NCBI RefSeq assembly: GCF_022662305.1
Contig: NZ_JAKNQH010000005.1
Location: forward strand, 62,001-126,000
DNA length: 64,000 nt
Direction of reading: 5' to 3'
DNA from: Sphingomonas sp. BAUL-RG-20F-R05-02
GTDB taxonomy: Bacteria > Pseudomonadota > Alphaproteobacteria > Sphingomonadales > Sphingomonadaceae
In this document: positions 25,127 through 35,900 of the stretch, in pieces
Numbering within the stretch: position 1 is the stretch's first letter
Layout: each line of letters opens with the position of its first letter
The notes under the pieces: model-generated
Database searches by the model: none
What the model saw: the letters and a program-made list of their open reading frames with translations, nothing else
What the model was told of the DNA's origin: nothing
Position numbers and translations under genes: made by a program

Positions 25127-26017
25127 TCAGTAACTGCCCGGCGTAGGCTTCGCACCACCGCCCGGGCGCAGCCAGCCGCCATCGCTCAGCCAGTCGCCGA
25201 GCCGGTCCGGCCAGTGCGCCAGGCTTACCCGTTCGGAATGGGCAGCGACGTTGAAGCCGTGGTCGGTATCCGCGAACAGGTGCAGTTCGGCCGACACCCC
25301 GGCTGCGCGCAGCTGCTGATAGAGCGTGATGGTCGGAATCGCGCAGCACTGGTCGAGCGTGCCCGCCGCCAGGAATGCCGGCGGCGCACCCGCCGCTGCC
25401 GGTACCGGGATGCCGAGCGGGCCGGGGTAGATCAGCACCTGGAAATCAGGCCGCCCATCGGTGCGGTCGACCGCGTCCGGCCTGCCGATCGGCGGCGCGG
25501 GTGCGTCCGCCACCATCGACACGAGTTCACCGCCAGCGGAGAAGCCCATCAGCCCGATGCGGTGCGGATCGACGCCGTATTCGGCGGCATGGGTGCGCAC
25601 CCATCGCACCGCGCGGCGCGCATCGGCGGCGGCGTCGCGCGCGATATCGTATTTGGACCCGGCCTCCCGCGCGAGACGATACTTCAATACGAATGTCGTG
25701 ACCCCGAAGCGATTGAGCGTGCGCGCCGGCAGCACGCCTTCGTTGACCCACACCAGCATGCGGTGGCCACCACCCGGGACGACGATGATCGCCGCACCGT
25801 TGGCGTGCGCGGCGTCGGCGCGGAATACCGTCAGCGAGGGCTGGTGGACGTTGCGGACATAGCTGTTCTCGACGATCTCGGGCTCGTCGTGCCGGGCTTC
25901 CGAACCCGGTGCGCCCTGCGGCCACAGCGCGACGGCGGGTGGCGCCGCAGGCGCCTGCGCAGCCGCAGGGCCGGCCAGTGTGACCGTTGCGAACAGAAGT
26001 GCGGACGCGATCCTCAT
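25127..26017 (-). CDS. exported alpha/beta-hydrolase, carbohydrate-esterase-like
   Basis: 296-residue secreted alpha/beta hydrolase. ATG 26017 (AGGAG seven bases upstream) gives a signal peptide ending ...TLAGPAAAQA. Oxyanion-hole motif VPGGGH (80-85), nucleophile elbow GFSAGG with Ser160, later Asp in AAGTLDQCC and His in DTDHGFNV. This arrangement matches the BD-FAE/acetylxylan-esterase-like group found in glycan-degradation loci, so deacylation of plant or algal polysaccharide is likely; acyl specificity unknown. Its start lies 14 bases after the gluconokinase stop, same strand. Confidence 0.85.
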   Translation of the reverse strand: MRIASALLFATVTLAGPAAAQAPAAPPAVALWPQGAPGSEARHDEPEIVENSYVRNVHQPSLTVFRADAAHANGAAIIVVPGGGHRMLVWVNEGVLPARTLNRFGVTTFVLKYRLAREAGSKYDIARDAAADARRAVRWVRTHAAEYGVDPHRIGLMGFSAGGELVSMVADAPAPPIGRPDAVDRTDGRPDFQVLIYPGPLGIPVPAAAGAPPAFLAAGTLDQCCAIPTITLYQQLRAAGVSAELHLFADTDHGFNVAAHSERVSLAHWPDRLGDWLSDGGWLRPGGGAKPTPGSY

Positions 26018-26031
26018 GCTATTCTCCTGTA

Positions 26032-26583
26032 TCAGGGCCGCGCCGTGCGTGACGCCGCAAGCCACGTCATCGCCGCATGCACGAGGTGCTCGGGCGCGGC
26101 GGCGGTATCGAGGATCAGCGCCGCCTCGTCCGGTTGTGGGCGTTCCAGCGTGGCGAGCTGGCTGGCGAGCAGGCTTGGCGGCATGAAATGTCCGGCACGG
26201 TGGCTGACGCGACCGCGCAGCGTTTCGGCATCGCTATCAAGCAGCACGAAGCGCATCGGCGCGGCGAGCGCACTGGCCAGCCGATCGCGATACACCCGCC
26301 GCAGTGCGGAACATGCCGCCACCACCACGCCATGCGCGGCGACCTCCGAGGCGAGCGCCGCACCGAGGCGGTCCAGCCACGGCCAGCGATCCTCGTCGGA
26401 AAGCGGATGACCCGCTTGCATCATCGCCACCGCCTCGCGCGCGTGAAACGCATCGCCCTCCAGAAACGCGCAGCCGAGCCGCTCCGCCAGCAGCGCGCCG
26501 AGCGTAGATTTGCCGCTGCCGCTGACCCCCATGACGACGATCGCCACGGGCGCAAGCGCGCCATCCGGAACTGCCGCAATCAC
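26032..26583 (-). CDS. gntK: gluconokinase
   Basis: 183-residue GntK-type kinase that phosphorylates D-gluconate to 6-phosphogluconate, entering the Entner-Doudoroff or pentose-phosphate routes. P-loop GVSGSGKST (19-27), EGDAFH (42-47), GHPLSDEDRWPWL substrate region and the hallmark AGHFMPPSLLASQLATLE near the C-terminus. The open frame extends far upstream, but the protein family begins about ten residues before the P-loop, so I place the start at GTG 26583. Operon with the downstream esterase. Confidence 0.92.
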   Translation of the reverse strand: MIAAVPDGALAPVAIVVMGVSGSGKSTLGALLAERLGCAFLEGDAFHAREAVAMMQAGHPLSDEDRWPWLDRLGAALASEVAAHGVVVAACSALRRVYRDRLASALAAPMRFVLLDSDAETLRGRVSHRAGHFMPPSLLASQLATLERPQPDEAALILDTAAAPEHLVHAAMTWLAASRTARP

Positions 26584-26704
26584 GATGTGCCTCGAACCAT
26601 AGCCCCTCCTAACGGGCACGCGCCGGCAATGATCCTGAGGGCGCGCGAGTACGAGCATATCGGCCGCACCACGGCTTGCGGGAACTACGACCTTGGTCGC
26701 GGAT

Positions 26705-26714
26705 GTTCGCGAAC
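26705..26714. promoter_or_regulatory. palindrome upstream of first beta-helix gene
   Basis: Perfect dyad GTTCGCGAAC, 66 bases before the start of the beta-helix gene at 26780, in the 196-bp gap divergent from gluconokinase. It could be an operator; no regulator can be assigned. Confidence 0.35.
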
Positions 26715-26779
26715 CGCTTGCGCCGTAATCGAGTGCAAACGACGCCGGCCGCAAGAGACGGGCGCGAGCGGAGGACGGC

Positions 26780-29700
26780 ATGAGGACGGTTTGGTTGATG
26801 ACGGCGGCGGTGCTTCTGGGCGTGCCCCACGGCGCGCACGCGGCAGCCGCAGCGTCCGTATTCACGACCGCCCCGACCGACCCTCGCGCGGTAACCGTGC
26901 AAGGCATCGGCGACGGGCGTGCGGACGATACCGCCGCCATCCAGTCCGCACTCGACGCGGCGCGCGACAAGACCGGGCACGGCATCGTCTTCCTGCCTTC
27001 GGGTCGCTACCGGATCAGCCGCACGGTGCTGGTGCCGGCGGGTGTGCGCATCTTGGGTGTCGGCAAGACGCGGCCGGTGCTGGTGCTCGGCGACAACACG
27101 CCCGGCTTTCAGTCAGGGCTTGCGATGATGATCGTGTTCACCGGCGGTGACCAGTATCAGGTCGGCAAGGTGCCCGTGCCGGTGCCGGGCATCGTCCCCG
27201 CCGGTAAAATCGTGCGCGATGCCAATTCCGGCACCTTCTATTCCGCCATGTCGAACGTCGACATTGAGCTTGGTCAGGGCAACCCCGCCGCTGCGGCGAT
27301 CCGCTTCCGGCTCGCGCAGCATGGTTTCCTCAGCCACATGAACTTTCGGCTCGGCTCGGGCTTTGCCGGTATCTACCAGGCCGGCAACGAGATGGAGGAC
27401 GTGCACTTCTTCGGCGGTCGTTATGGTATCGTTACCGAGAAGACCTCGCCCGCCTGGCAGTTCACGCTGATCGACTCCAGTTTCACCGGCCAGCGCGCGG
27501 CGGCGATCCGCGAACACGAGGTCGACCTGACCCTCGTCAACGTCGCTATCCGGGACACGCCGGTCGGGATCGATATCGACCAGGGCTATAGCGACTCGCT
27601 GTGGGGCAAGGATGTGCGGTTCGAGAATGTCTCGAAGGCCGCCATCATCATCTCGAGCGAGAACAGCCCGTTCACGCAGATCGGCTTCGACAATGCGGTA
27701 GCGCGGAATACGCCGGTGTTCGCGCGCTTCCGCGAGAGCGGGCGGACGGTGGCGGGCTCCGGGGCGGCTTACCGGGTGGCGAGTTTCAGCCACGGTCTGG
27801 CGGTGCCCGGCCTTGGCCAGATGGGCACCACCGCCACGACCAGCCAGATCACCCCGCTCGCAAATTTTCCCGTCCAACGCACCGCCGCGATCAGGCCGCT
27901 GCCGCCGGTTGCGCAGTGGAGCGATGTGCGCATGCTCGGTGCGAAGGGGGATGGGCAGACGGACGACACCGCCCCGCTCCAGCGCGCGATCGACACGCAT
28001 CGCGTGCTGTATTTCCCGGCCGGCTTCTACATGGTGCGCGGTACGCTGAACCTGCGCGCCGACACTGTGTTGCTCGGGCTGCATCCGGCGATCACCCAGC
28101 TTGTCATTCCCGACAACGATCCCGGCCACGCCGGCGTCGGTACGGTCGCCCCGATCCTGTCCGCACCCTCAGGTGGGCGCAACATCGTTTCCGGGCTGGG
28201 GCTGTTCACTGGACGCGTCAATCCGCGCGCCAGTGCGATTTTGTGGAAAGCGGGCGCGGACTCGCTGATCGACGACGTCAAGATCATGGGCGGCGGCGGC
28301 ACGCCCACTGCGGACGGCAAGCCTCTAAACGCATTGTCAGCGCACAGCGGCGATCCGGTCGCCGACAACCGGATTGACGCGCAATATCCAAGCATCTGGG
28401 TTGCCGATGGCGGCGGTGGCACGTTCGCCGCGATCTGGTCGCCCGACACGTTCGCACAGGCCGGGTTCTACGTGTCCAATACCAAGACGCCGAGCCACGT
28501 CTACGAACTTTCCAACGAACACCACGTCCGCAACGAGATCGTGCTCGACGGGGTAGAGAACTGGGAGTTCCTCGCCCCACAGACCGAACAGGAAGTGCCA
28601 GAGGGCATGGACGCGGTGTCGTTCGAGATTCGCAACTCGCGCAACATCCTGCTGGCGAACTATCACTCCTACCGTGTGACCCGCACCTTCCACCCGGCGG
28701 CGAGCGCGGTGAAGCTGTTCAATTCGGGCGATATCCGCTTCCGCAACGTGCACGTGAACGCCGAAAGCGGTTTTGCGAGTTGCGACAAGGCCGGCTGTGG
28801 CACCTATCTTCGCGCCAGCAAGTTCCCGTTCGAGAATGCGATACAGGACAAGACGCACCACCTCGAAATGCGCGAGCGTGAGTTCGCCGCGCTCAACGTG
28901 GCCGCCACGCCTGCCGCGGTCACGCCGGCGACGTTGCCGGGCACGGGCCCCGTGCGGAAGCTGGAAGACGGCTTCTGGTCGATCTCCGGCGGCGCGGTCG
29001 ACGCCAACGGCGCGCTCTATTTTGTCGAGCATCGCTTCCAACGTATCTACCGCTGGACGGCCGCGCGGGGGCTGGAGGTGGTGCGCGACAACGCACTCGA
29101 CCCGGTGAACCTCGCGGTGGATCGCTCGGGGCACCTGTTGGTGCTGTCGTCGCTGGGTCCGCAGGGCACCGTCTACAGCTTTGATCCCGATGCCCCGCGC
29201 GAAGCACTGAAGGTCATCGCGCCGACGCCGGTCGCGGGCGGTGCGGCGACGACACTGCTGCCGGTGAACTGGTGGAACAATGGCGAGTTCCGCGACCAGT
29301 ATGATCCGGCGACCGACCATTTTACCACGCTGGCCGAGATGTTCGCGCGCGATGCCGGCATGCCAAAGCCGCTAGAGTATCGCTCCCCGGACAATGGCCT
29401 TGCGTTGCCTGCGTTCCGCGTATGGCAGCAGGGCCCGACCGATCACGTCGGCTGGCGCTTCTCCGACACGCTCGATGCGTACGGCTTTACCTCTGCCAAG
29501 CCCGGAGAACGTGTCCTGGTCAGCAACGAATCCGAAGCGCGCACCTATGCCGCTACGGTTGGCACGGGCGGCGCACTAAGCGATCTCAAGGTCTTCGCTG
29601 ATCGTGGCGGCGAGAGCGTGACGACCGACAGCGAGGGCCGCGTCTTCATCGCGAACGGGCAGGTGTTCGCCTATGACGCGGCCGGCAAGCCGTTAGGGCG

Positions 29701-29803
29701 TATCGACGTGCCGGAACGCCCGCTGCAACTGCTGCTCGGCGGCACCGACAGGCGCACGCTGTTCATCCTGACACACCACGCGCTTTATGCGGTTCAGATC
29801 TAA
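26780..29803 (+). CDS. exported double beta-helix glycan hydrolase-like protein with C-terminal propeller (paralogue 1)
   Basis: 1007 residues with signal peptide (WLMTAAVLLGVPHGAHA). Two pectate-lyase-3-superfamily beta-helix repeats are visible, each starting with the same element: GIGDGRADDTAAIQSALDAA (about 43) followed by VFLPSGRYRIS, and AKGDGQTDDTAPLQRAID (about 388) followed by YFPAGFYMVRGTL. Two such domains in tandem are the plan of GH55 exo-beta-1,3-glucanases, though GH28-related annotation is also possible. From about residue 724 a third part (LEDGFWSISGGAVDANGALY, LDPVNLAVDRSGHLLVLSS) looks like an SMP-30/NHL-type propeller, a fold shared with gluconolactonases. Cotranscribed with the TonB receptor 22 bases downstream. 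Catalytic residues not identified. Confidence 0.8.
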   Translation: MRTVWLMTAAVLLGVPHGAHAAAAASVFTTAPTDPRAVTVQGIGDGRADDTAAIQSALDAARDKTGHGIVFLPSGRYRISRTVLVPAGVRILGVGKTRPVLVLGDNTPGFQSGLAMMIVFTGGDQYQVGKVPVPVPGIVPAGKIVRDANSGTFYSAMSNVDIELGQGNPAAAAIRFRLAQHGFLSHMNFRLGSGFAGIYQAGNEMEDVHFFGGRYGIVTEKTSPAWQFTLIDSSFTGQRAAAIREHEVDLTLVNVAIRDTPVGIDIDQGYSDSLWGKDVRFENVSKAAIIISSENSPFTQIGFDNAVARNTPVFARFRESGRTVAGSGAAYRVASFSHGLAVPGLGQMGTTATTSQITPLANFPVQRTAAIRPLPPVAQWSDVRMLGAKGDGQTDDTAPLQRAIDTHRVLYFPAGFYMVRGTLNLRADTVLLGLHPAITQLVIPDNDPGHAGVGTVAPILSAPSGGRNIVSGLGLFTGRVNPRASAILWKAGADSLIDDVKIMGGGGTPTADGKPLNALSAHSGDPVADNRIDAQYPSIWVADGGGGTFAAIWSPDTFAQAGFYVSNTKTPSHVYELSNEHHVRNEIVLDGVENWEFLAPQTEQEVPEGMDAVSFEIRNSRNILLANYHSYRVTRTFHPAASAVKLFNSGDIRFRNVHVNAESGFASCDKAGCGTYLRASKFPFENAIQDKTHHLEMREREFAALNVAATPAAVTPATLPGTGPVRKLEDGFWSISGGAVDANGALYFVEHRFQRIYRWTAARGLEVVRDNALDPVNLAVDRSGHLLVLSSLGPQGTVYSFDPDAPREALKVIAPTPVAGGAATTLLPVNWWNNGEFRDQYDPATDHFTTLAEMFARDAGMPKPLEYRSPDNGLALPAFRVWQQGPTDHVGWRFSDTLDAYGFTSAKPGERVLVSNESEARTYAATVGTGGALSDLKVFADRGGESVTTDSEGRVFIANGQVFAYDAAGKPLGRIDVPERPLQLLLGGTDRRTLFILTHHALYAVQI

Positions 29804-29825
29804 AACATAATTGGGGAGGTTCGAC

Positions 29826-32800
29826 ATGTTTCAACGTAAAGCAACACGCGGGCGGTTGCTCGCATCCGTCGGCGCGGCGGTGGCGATCGGGCTTTCGCTC
29901 CCGGCACACGCGCAGGCACCGGCCACGCCTGCCGACCCGGCGCAGTCGGCATTGGCGCCGTCCGAACCGGCCGCACCGGACGATACCGCCAATGGCGGCA
30001 AGGACATTGTCGTCACGGGCTCGCGCATCACCACCGGCGGCTTCACCGCGCCGACGCCGACCACGATGATTGGCGCTGCCGATATCGCGCGCAATGCCGA
30101 GCCGAACGTCTTCACCACCATCGCGCAATTGCCCTCGCTGCAAGGGTCGAGCGGCGTCACCACCGGCACCAACAGCACGTCGAGCGGCCAGCAGGGGCTC
30201 AGTTCATTCTCGCTGCGTGGCCTCGGCACCATCCGCACGCTGACGCTGCTTGACGGGCAGCGCGTGGTCGGCGCGAACGTGACGGGCGTGCCGGATATCA
30301 GCCTGTTCCCGCAATTGCTCATCAAGCGGGTCGACGTGGTGACCGGCGGTGCGTCGGCATCCTACGGCTCGGATGCGGTCGGCGGCGTCGTCAACTTTAT
30401 CACCGACAAGCATTTCGAAGGGTTCAAGGCCAACCTCGCGGGCGGCATCACCACTTATGGCGACAACAAGCAGGTGCTGTTCCAGGCTGCCGCCGGCCGC
30501 GCGTTCCTGAACGATCGGCTGCATGTCGAGGTGAGCGGGGAATACGATCATGAGGATGGCGTGCCTGCGGGCGGCTTCGGCGAGGCGGCGCCGGGCGGGC
30601 GGCGCTGGTATCGCACCTCCACCTTCGTCAATCGCGGCGTCACCAACGACGGATCGCCGCAATACCTCGTGCGCGACCATGCGCAAGCCTACCAGTACAC
30701 CAAATACGGCCTGATCAGTTCCGGCCCGTTGCAAGGCACCGCGTTCGACGCGAGCGGCAATCCGTTCCCGTTCAACTACGGGTCGGGCGGGGTGCCGTCA
30801 CGCAACGCCGCCGGTACGGTCTCGGGCTGCTATACCTCGGGCGGCTTCTGTCTCGGCGGGGATCTGTCAGGTAACGTCGGCATCGGCACGACGCTGCAAT
30901 CACGGCTCGACCGTTACAACGGCTATGGGCGGATCGGTTTCGATCTTGATGCAGACAACGAGATCTACGCGACCGTCAACATCGCGCAGGTCGACACGAT
31001 GAACCAGCCCAACCCCGGCGCGACCAAATCCGGGCTGACGCTGCAATGTTCCAACCCGTTCGTGCCCGCCTCGATCGTCTCGGCGTGCCAGAACGCCGGG
31101 ATCACGCAGTTCCAGTTTGGCACCAGCAACGGCGAACTGCCCGAGAACATTTCGGTCTATCCCACCCGCAAGCAATACCGCTTCGTCGGTGGCGCGGCGG
31201 GTAAGTTGCAGGTGTTCGGATCGAGCTGGAGCTACGACGTCTCCTATGAACACGGAGAGAACATCACTGACATCGCCGTCCACAACATCACGCTGACGCC
31301 GCGCTACAACGCCGCGATCCAGGCGATCAGCCTGGGCGGGCAGATCGTCTGCGCCAACCCGGTCGCGCGCGCGAACGGCTGCGTGCCGATCAACATCATC
31401 GGAGGTGCGGCGCCAAGCCAGGCCGCGCTCGACTATATCGAACCCGGCAACGGCCCGACCCAGCACACCCGGCAGACGCAGGACGCGGTGAGCGCGAGCT
31501 TCAGCGGATCGCCGCTGTCGCTATGGGCGGGGCCGGTGTCGCTCGCCTTTGGTGCGGAATATCGCAACGAATTCTACCATGTCGTCGGCGATCCCTATGG
31601 CAACGGCGTGTCGGACGAGAGCCCGTACAGCACCGCCTATCCAGCCGACCCGCTACTCTCGACCAACGGCGCCAACTGGTATGCCGGCAATTACCACAAC
31701 GGGCGCGGCAGCTATCACGTCGCGGAAGGGTTCGTTGAGGTCAATCTGCCGTTCCTCAAGTCGGACACGCTTGGCAGCGCTAACCTCAACGTCGCCGGTC
31801 GCGTGACCAATTACAGCACGTCGGGCACGGTCTATACGTGGAAGATCGGCGGCACCTGGGATACGCCGATCGACGGCGTGCGGCTGCGCGCGGTCACCTC
31901 GCGCGACGTGCGCGCGCCCAACCTGTCCGAATTGTTCGCGGCACCCATCACCACCACCGTGCCGAACTTCACCAACCCCGATCCGAACCGCGCGGCGGGT
32001 GTGCCCTCGACGCTGACGATCCTGCAGAACGCGATCGGCAACCCCAATCTCAAGCCGGAGATCGCGCGCAACACCACCGCCGGCATCACGCTGTCGCGGC
32101 CGCACTGGCTGCCCGGGTTCAGCGCCTCGTTCGATTACTATCGGATCAAGGTGAACGGGGTCATCTCGACGCTCGGCGCGCAGCAGGAGGTGAACCTGTG
32201 CTACAGCGGCATCACCACGCTGTGCAGCGCGTTCGACCTGACGCCGACCAGCGGCACCGCCTTCGTCAACCTGCAGGCGTTCAACCTCGCGTCGATCTTC
32301 ACCGACGGCTTCGATATCGAGGCGAGCTATCAGATGGAGGCGAGCGCGGTGGGGCTGCCCGGCCGGTTCGTGCTGCGCGGCCTTGCAACCAACGTGAAGA
32401 ACTTCATCACCGATCCCGGCGTACCCGGCACCATCCCGATCCAGAGCGCGGGGGTGAATGCGGGCAATACGCCATCGTGGAAGCTGCTGCTGACCGAGAA
32501 CTGGACGACCGACAAGTTCAGCTTCAACGTGCAGCAGCGCTGGTTCAGCGACGGCGTGTACGCGCAGGAATATGTGGTGTGCAGCGCCGGTAATTGCCCG
32601 ACCGGGCGCACCGCGCTGGAGAACACGCAGCACCCGACGATCGACAACAACTCTATGCCGGGCGCCTTTTATCTCGACCTCGGCGGATCGTACAACATCA
32701 CGCCCAAGCTCAACGCCTATTTCAAGATCGACAACTTGCTCGATCGTGATCCCACGCCATCACCGCAGACCAATACCGGCATCGACATCAACCAGGCGCT

Positions 32801-32852
32801 GTACGACACGCTCGGCCGGCTGTTCCGCGTCGGCGTGCGATATAACTTCTAG
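29826..32852 (+). CDS. TonB-dependent outer-membrane receptor 1
   Basis: 1008 residues. ATG 29826 has GGGGAGG upstream. Signal peptide ends LSLPAHAQA; a Pro/Ala linker leads to the TonB-box region DIVVTGSRI and a plug domain (PNVFTTIAQLPSLQG ... LRGLGTIRTLTLLDGQRVVG, ending GGASASYGSDAVGGVVNFIT). The rest is a 22-strand barrel ending in a C-terminal aromatic (LFRVGVRYNF). Caulobacterales/Sphingomonadales type, no SusD partner. Sandwiched between two paralogous beta-helix enzymes, it presumably imports oligosaccharides that they release. Confidence 0.93.
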   Translation: MFQRKATRGRLLASVGAAVAIGLSLPAHAQAPATPADPAQSALAPSEPAAPDDTANGGKDIVVTGSRITTGGFTAPTPTTMIGAADIARNAEPNVFTTIAQLPSLQGSSGVTTGTNSTSSGQQGLSSFSLRGLGTIRTLTLLDGQRVVGANVTGVPDISLFPQLLIKRVDVVTGGASASYGSDAVGGVVNFITDKHFEGFKANLAGGITTYGDNKQVLFQAAAGRAFLNDRLHVEVSGEYDHEDGVPAGGFGEAAPGGRRWYRTSTFVNRGVTNDGSPQYLVRDHAQAYQYTKYGLISSGPLQGTAFDASGNPFPFNYGSGGVPSRNAAGTVSGCYTSGGFCLGGDLSGNVGIGTTLQSRLDRYNGYGRIGFDLDADNEIYATVNIAQVDTMNQPNPGATKSGLTLQCSNPFVPASIVSACQNAGITQFQFGTSNGELPENISVYPTRKQYRFVGGAAGKLQVFGSSWSYDVSYEHGENITDIAVHNITLTPRYNAAIQAISLGGQIVCANPVARANGCVPINIIGGAAPSQAALDYIEPGNGPTQHTRQTQDAVSASFSGSPLSLWAGPVSLAFGAEYRNEFYHVVGDPYGNGVSDESPYSTAYPADPLLSTNGANWYAGNYHNGRGSYHVAEGFVEVNLPFLKSDTLGSANLNVAGRVTNYSTSGTVYTWKIGGTWDTPIDGVRLRAVTSRDVRAPNLSELFAAPITTTVPNFTNPDPNRAAGVPSTLTILQNAIGNPNLKPEIARNTTAGITLSRPHWLPGFSASFDYYRIKVNGVISTLGAQQEVNLCYSGITTLCSAFDLTPTSGTAFVNLQAFNLASIFTDGFDIEASYQMEASAVGLPGRFVLRGLATNVKNFITDPGVPGTIPIQSAGVNAGNTPSWKLLLTENWTTDKFSFNVQQRWFSDGVYAQEYVVCSAGNCPTGRTALENTQHPTIDNNSMPGAFYLDLGGSYNITPKLNAYFKIDNLLDRDPTPSPQTNTGIDINQALYDTLGRLFRVGVRYNF

Positions 32853-32893
32853 ATCGTTCGACCCCTGCCGCGACCGGTGGTAGCGGCTTCCTC

Positions 32894-32923
32894 GTCCCGG
32901 CCGAAAGGTCGGGACGCTTTATT
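32894..32923 (+). terminator. terminator after TonB receptor 1
   Basis: GTCCCGGCC (32894-32902), GAAA loop, GGTCGGGAC (32907-32915; one wobble), then GCTTTATTT. It separates the receptor from the second beta-helix gene, so partial read-through would set their ratio. Confidence 0.75.
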
Positions 32924-32950
32924 TGAAATGCCCGTTCGAGGAGTGTTCGC

Positions 32951-35900
32951 ATGTTGAGGTCCGCCCTTGCCCTTGGCCTGCTTGCCATACCGGCGGTGGC
33001 CGTTGCCGGACCATCGGTGCTCCAGACGAAACCGAACGATCCGCGTGCCATCACCGTCGCCGGGCGGGGCGATGGCCGTGCCGACGACAGCGGCGCGCTG
33101 CAACGCGCGATCGACGACGCCGCGGCGAAGCCTGGCGGCGGCATCGTGTTCGTGCCGTCCGGTCGCTACCGCATCACCCGCACCATCTACCTATGGCCGG
33201 GCGTGCGTGTGTTCGGCGTGGGCGCGACACGACCGGTGATCGTACTGGGCGATGCGACACCCGGCTTTCAGCGCGGCATCGCCAACATGCTGATCTTCGC
33301 CGGCGCAAAGCGAGGCGAGGTCAAGCACGTGCCGTTCCCGCCAAACGGCAGCGTGCCGTACGATCCGCAGATCGCCGATGCTAACCCTGGCACCTTCTAT
33401 TCCGCGCTCAGCAACGTGGACTTCGCGATCGGCAACGGCAATCCGGGAGCGACCGCGATCCGCTTCCACGCCGCGCAGCATGCGTACCTCAGCCATATCG
33501 ACTTCGATATCGGTTCGGGGCTGGCCGGTATTTATCAGGTCGCCAACCTCGCCAGCGATCTGCACTTTCGTGGCGGGCGGTACGGCATCCTTGCCGAGGG
33601 CACGTCGCCGGCGTGGCAGTTCAGCCTCATCGATTCGACCTTCGATGGACAGCGCGACGCCGCGATCCGGGAGCATCAGGCAGGCCTCACCATGGTCAAC
33701 GTCGCGATCCGCAACGTGCCGGTGGGCGTGGATATCAATGCGGGCTACAACGACTGGCTGTGGGGCAAGAACGTCCGCTTCGATCGCGTGTCGCGCGCGG
33801 GCGTGGTGATCTCCAACGAAGCCAGCGCCTATACGCAGATCGGCTTCGAGAACGCGGTCGCGACCGCAACGCCGGTGTTCGCGCGACTGCGCGACAGCGG
33901 CAAGGCGGTTTCGGGGCAGGGCGCGAACTACCGTGTCGCCGCGTTCAGCCACGGCGTCGCGGTGCCGGCGCTGGGCATGATGGGCAAGGTCACGACCGTG
34001 ATGAAGGCGGAACCGCTCAGCGCTCCGGCGCCCGCGGTCGCCCCCGCCTTGCCCACGCTGCCCGCTACCGCAGAATGGGTCGACGTCCGCACGCTCGGCG
34101 CCAAGGGTAACAACATCAGCGACGATACCGCCTCGCTGCAACAGGCGATCGATACGCACCGCGTGCTGTACTTCCCTGCCGGGCGCTATGTCGTGCGCGA
34201 CACGTTGCGGCTGAAGCCCGACACGGTGCTGATCGGCCTGCACCCGAGCCTCACCCAGATCGTGCTGCCCGACGGCACACCCGGCTATCAGGGGATCGGA
34301 GCGCCTAAGGCGGTGATCCGCTCGGCCGATGGCGGTGCGGCGATTGTCTCGGGTCTGGGCATCTCGACCGGCGGCATCAACCCGCGCGCGACCGGGCTGT
34401 TCTGGACCGCGGGCGCGCGCTCACTGGTCGAGGACGTGAAGTTCCAGGGCGGCCACGGCACCAATCTGGCCGATGGCACGCGCGTGGACCCGTACAACGC
34501 CAACCACACCGGCGATCCCGATCCCGCCAAACGGTGGGACGCGCAATATCCAAGCCTGTGGGTGACACGTGGCGGCGGCGGCACCTTTTCCAACATCTGG
34601 ACGCCGAACACCTTCGCGCAGGCCGGCATGTACGTGTCCGACACCGATACGCCCGGCCACGTCTATCAACTCTCCAGCGAGCACCACGCCCGCACCGAGA
34701 TCGCGCTAAACCGCGTCGCGCACTGGGAGTTCCTCGCGCCGCAGACCGAGGAGGAGGCGGGCGAAAGCCAGGACACGGTGTCGCTCGAAATCCGCGACTC
34801 TCGCGATATCCTCGTCGCGAATTACCATGCCTACCGGGTCACGCGGACGATCAAGCCTGCGGACAGCGCGGTCAAGCTCTACAATTCCGCCGACATTCGT
34901 TTCCGCAATGTGCATGTGAACGCCGAAAGCGGCATCGGCATGTGCGACGCGGAAGGCTGCGCGACGTATCTGCGCGCGAGCAAATTCCCTTATGGTGATG
35001 CGATCCAGGATATCACCCACGGTTTGTCGGTGCGCGAGCGCGAGTTCGCCACGCTCGACGTCCCCGCCGCCCCGGCCCCGGTGAAGCCCGCAGTGTTTCC
35101 GGCAGGTGCGAGCGTCGAAAAGCTTGCCGACGGCTTCTACTCGATCTCCGGTGCCGCCGCCGCGCCGGACGGCACGCTCTACTTCGTCGACCACCACCAG
35201 CAGCGCATCTACGGCTGGTCGGACACGCGGAAACTCACGATCGTGCAGCAAAGCCCGCTCGACCCGGTCAATCTCGCGGTGGCGCGCTCGGGCGATCTGA
35301 TGGTGCTGTCATCGGACGGGCATGCCGGCAGCGTCTACAGCTTCAAGCCCAGCGGTCCCGACGATGCGATCACCACCATCGCGCCGACCGATGCGGCCGC
35401 GCCCGCGAATGCGCAGACGGTGCTGCCGGTCAATTACTGGGTGAATGGCGAGTTCAAGGATCAGATCGATCCGGCGACGCTACGCTTCACCACGCTGGCG
35501 GAGATGTTCGCGCGCGACATGGCGATCGCCAAACCCAGCCATTACGTGTCGCCCGATGGCAGTTTGGTGCTGCCGGCGTACCGCGCCATCCGGCAGGGGC
35601 CGACCGACTTTCGCGGCTGGCGCTTCTCCGATCCGCTCGATGCCTACGGCTTCGTCGCCGCGACACCCGGCAGCCGGGTGTTCGTCAGCAATGAATCCGA
35701 GGACAAGACCTATAGCGGTCTGCTCGGCAAGGACGGCGCGGTTACGGATCTGCGCGCTTTTGCGGATCGCGGCGGGGAGAGCGTGGTCGGCGGCCCGGAT
35801 GGCAACGTCTATGTCGCGAACGGGCAGGTGTTCGTGTTCGACGCCGAAGGCCGGCAGATCGGGCGGATCGACGTTCCCGAACGGCCGTTGCAACTGGTGT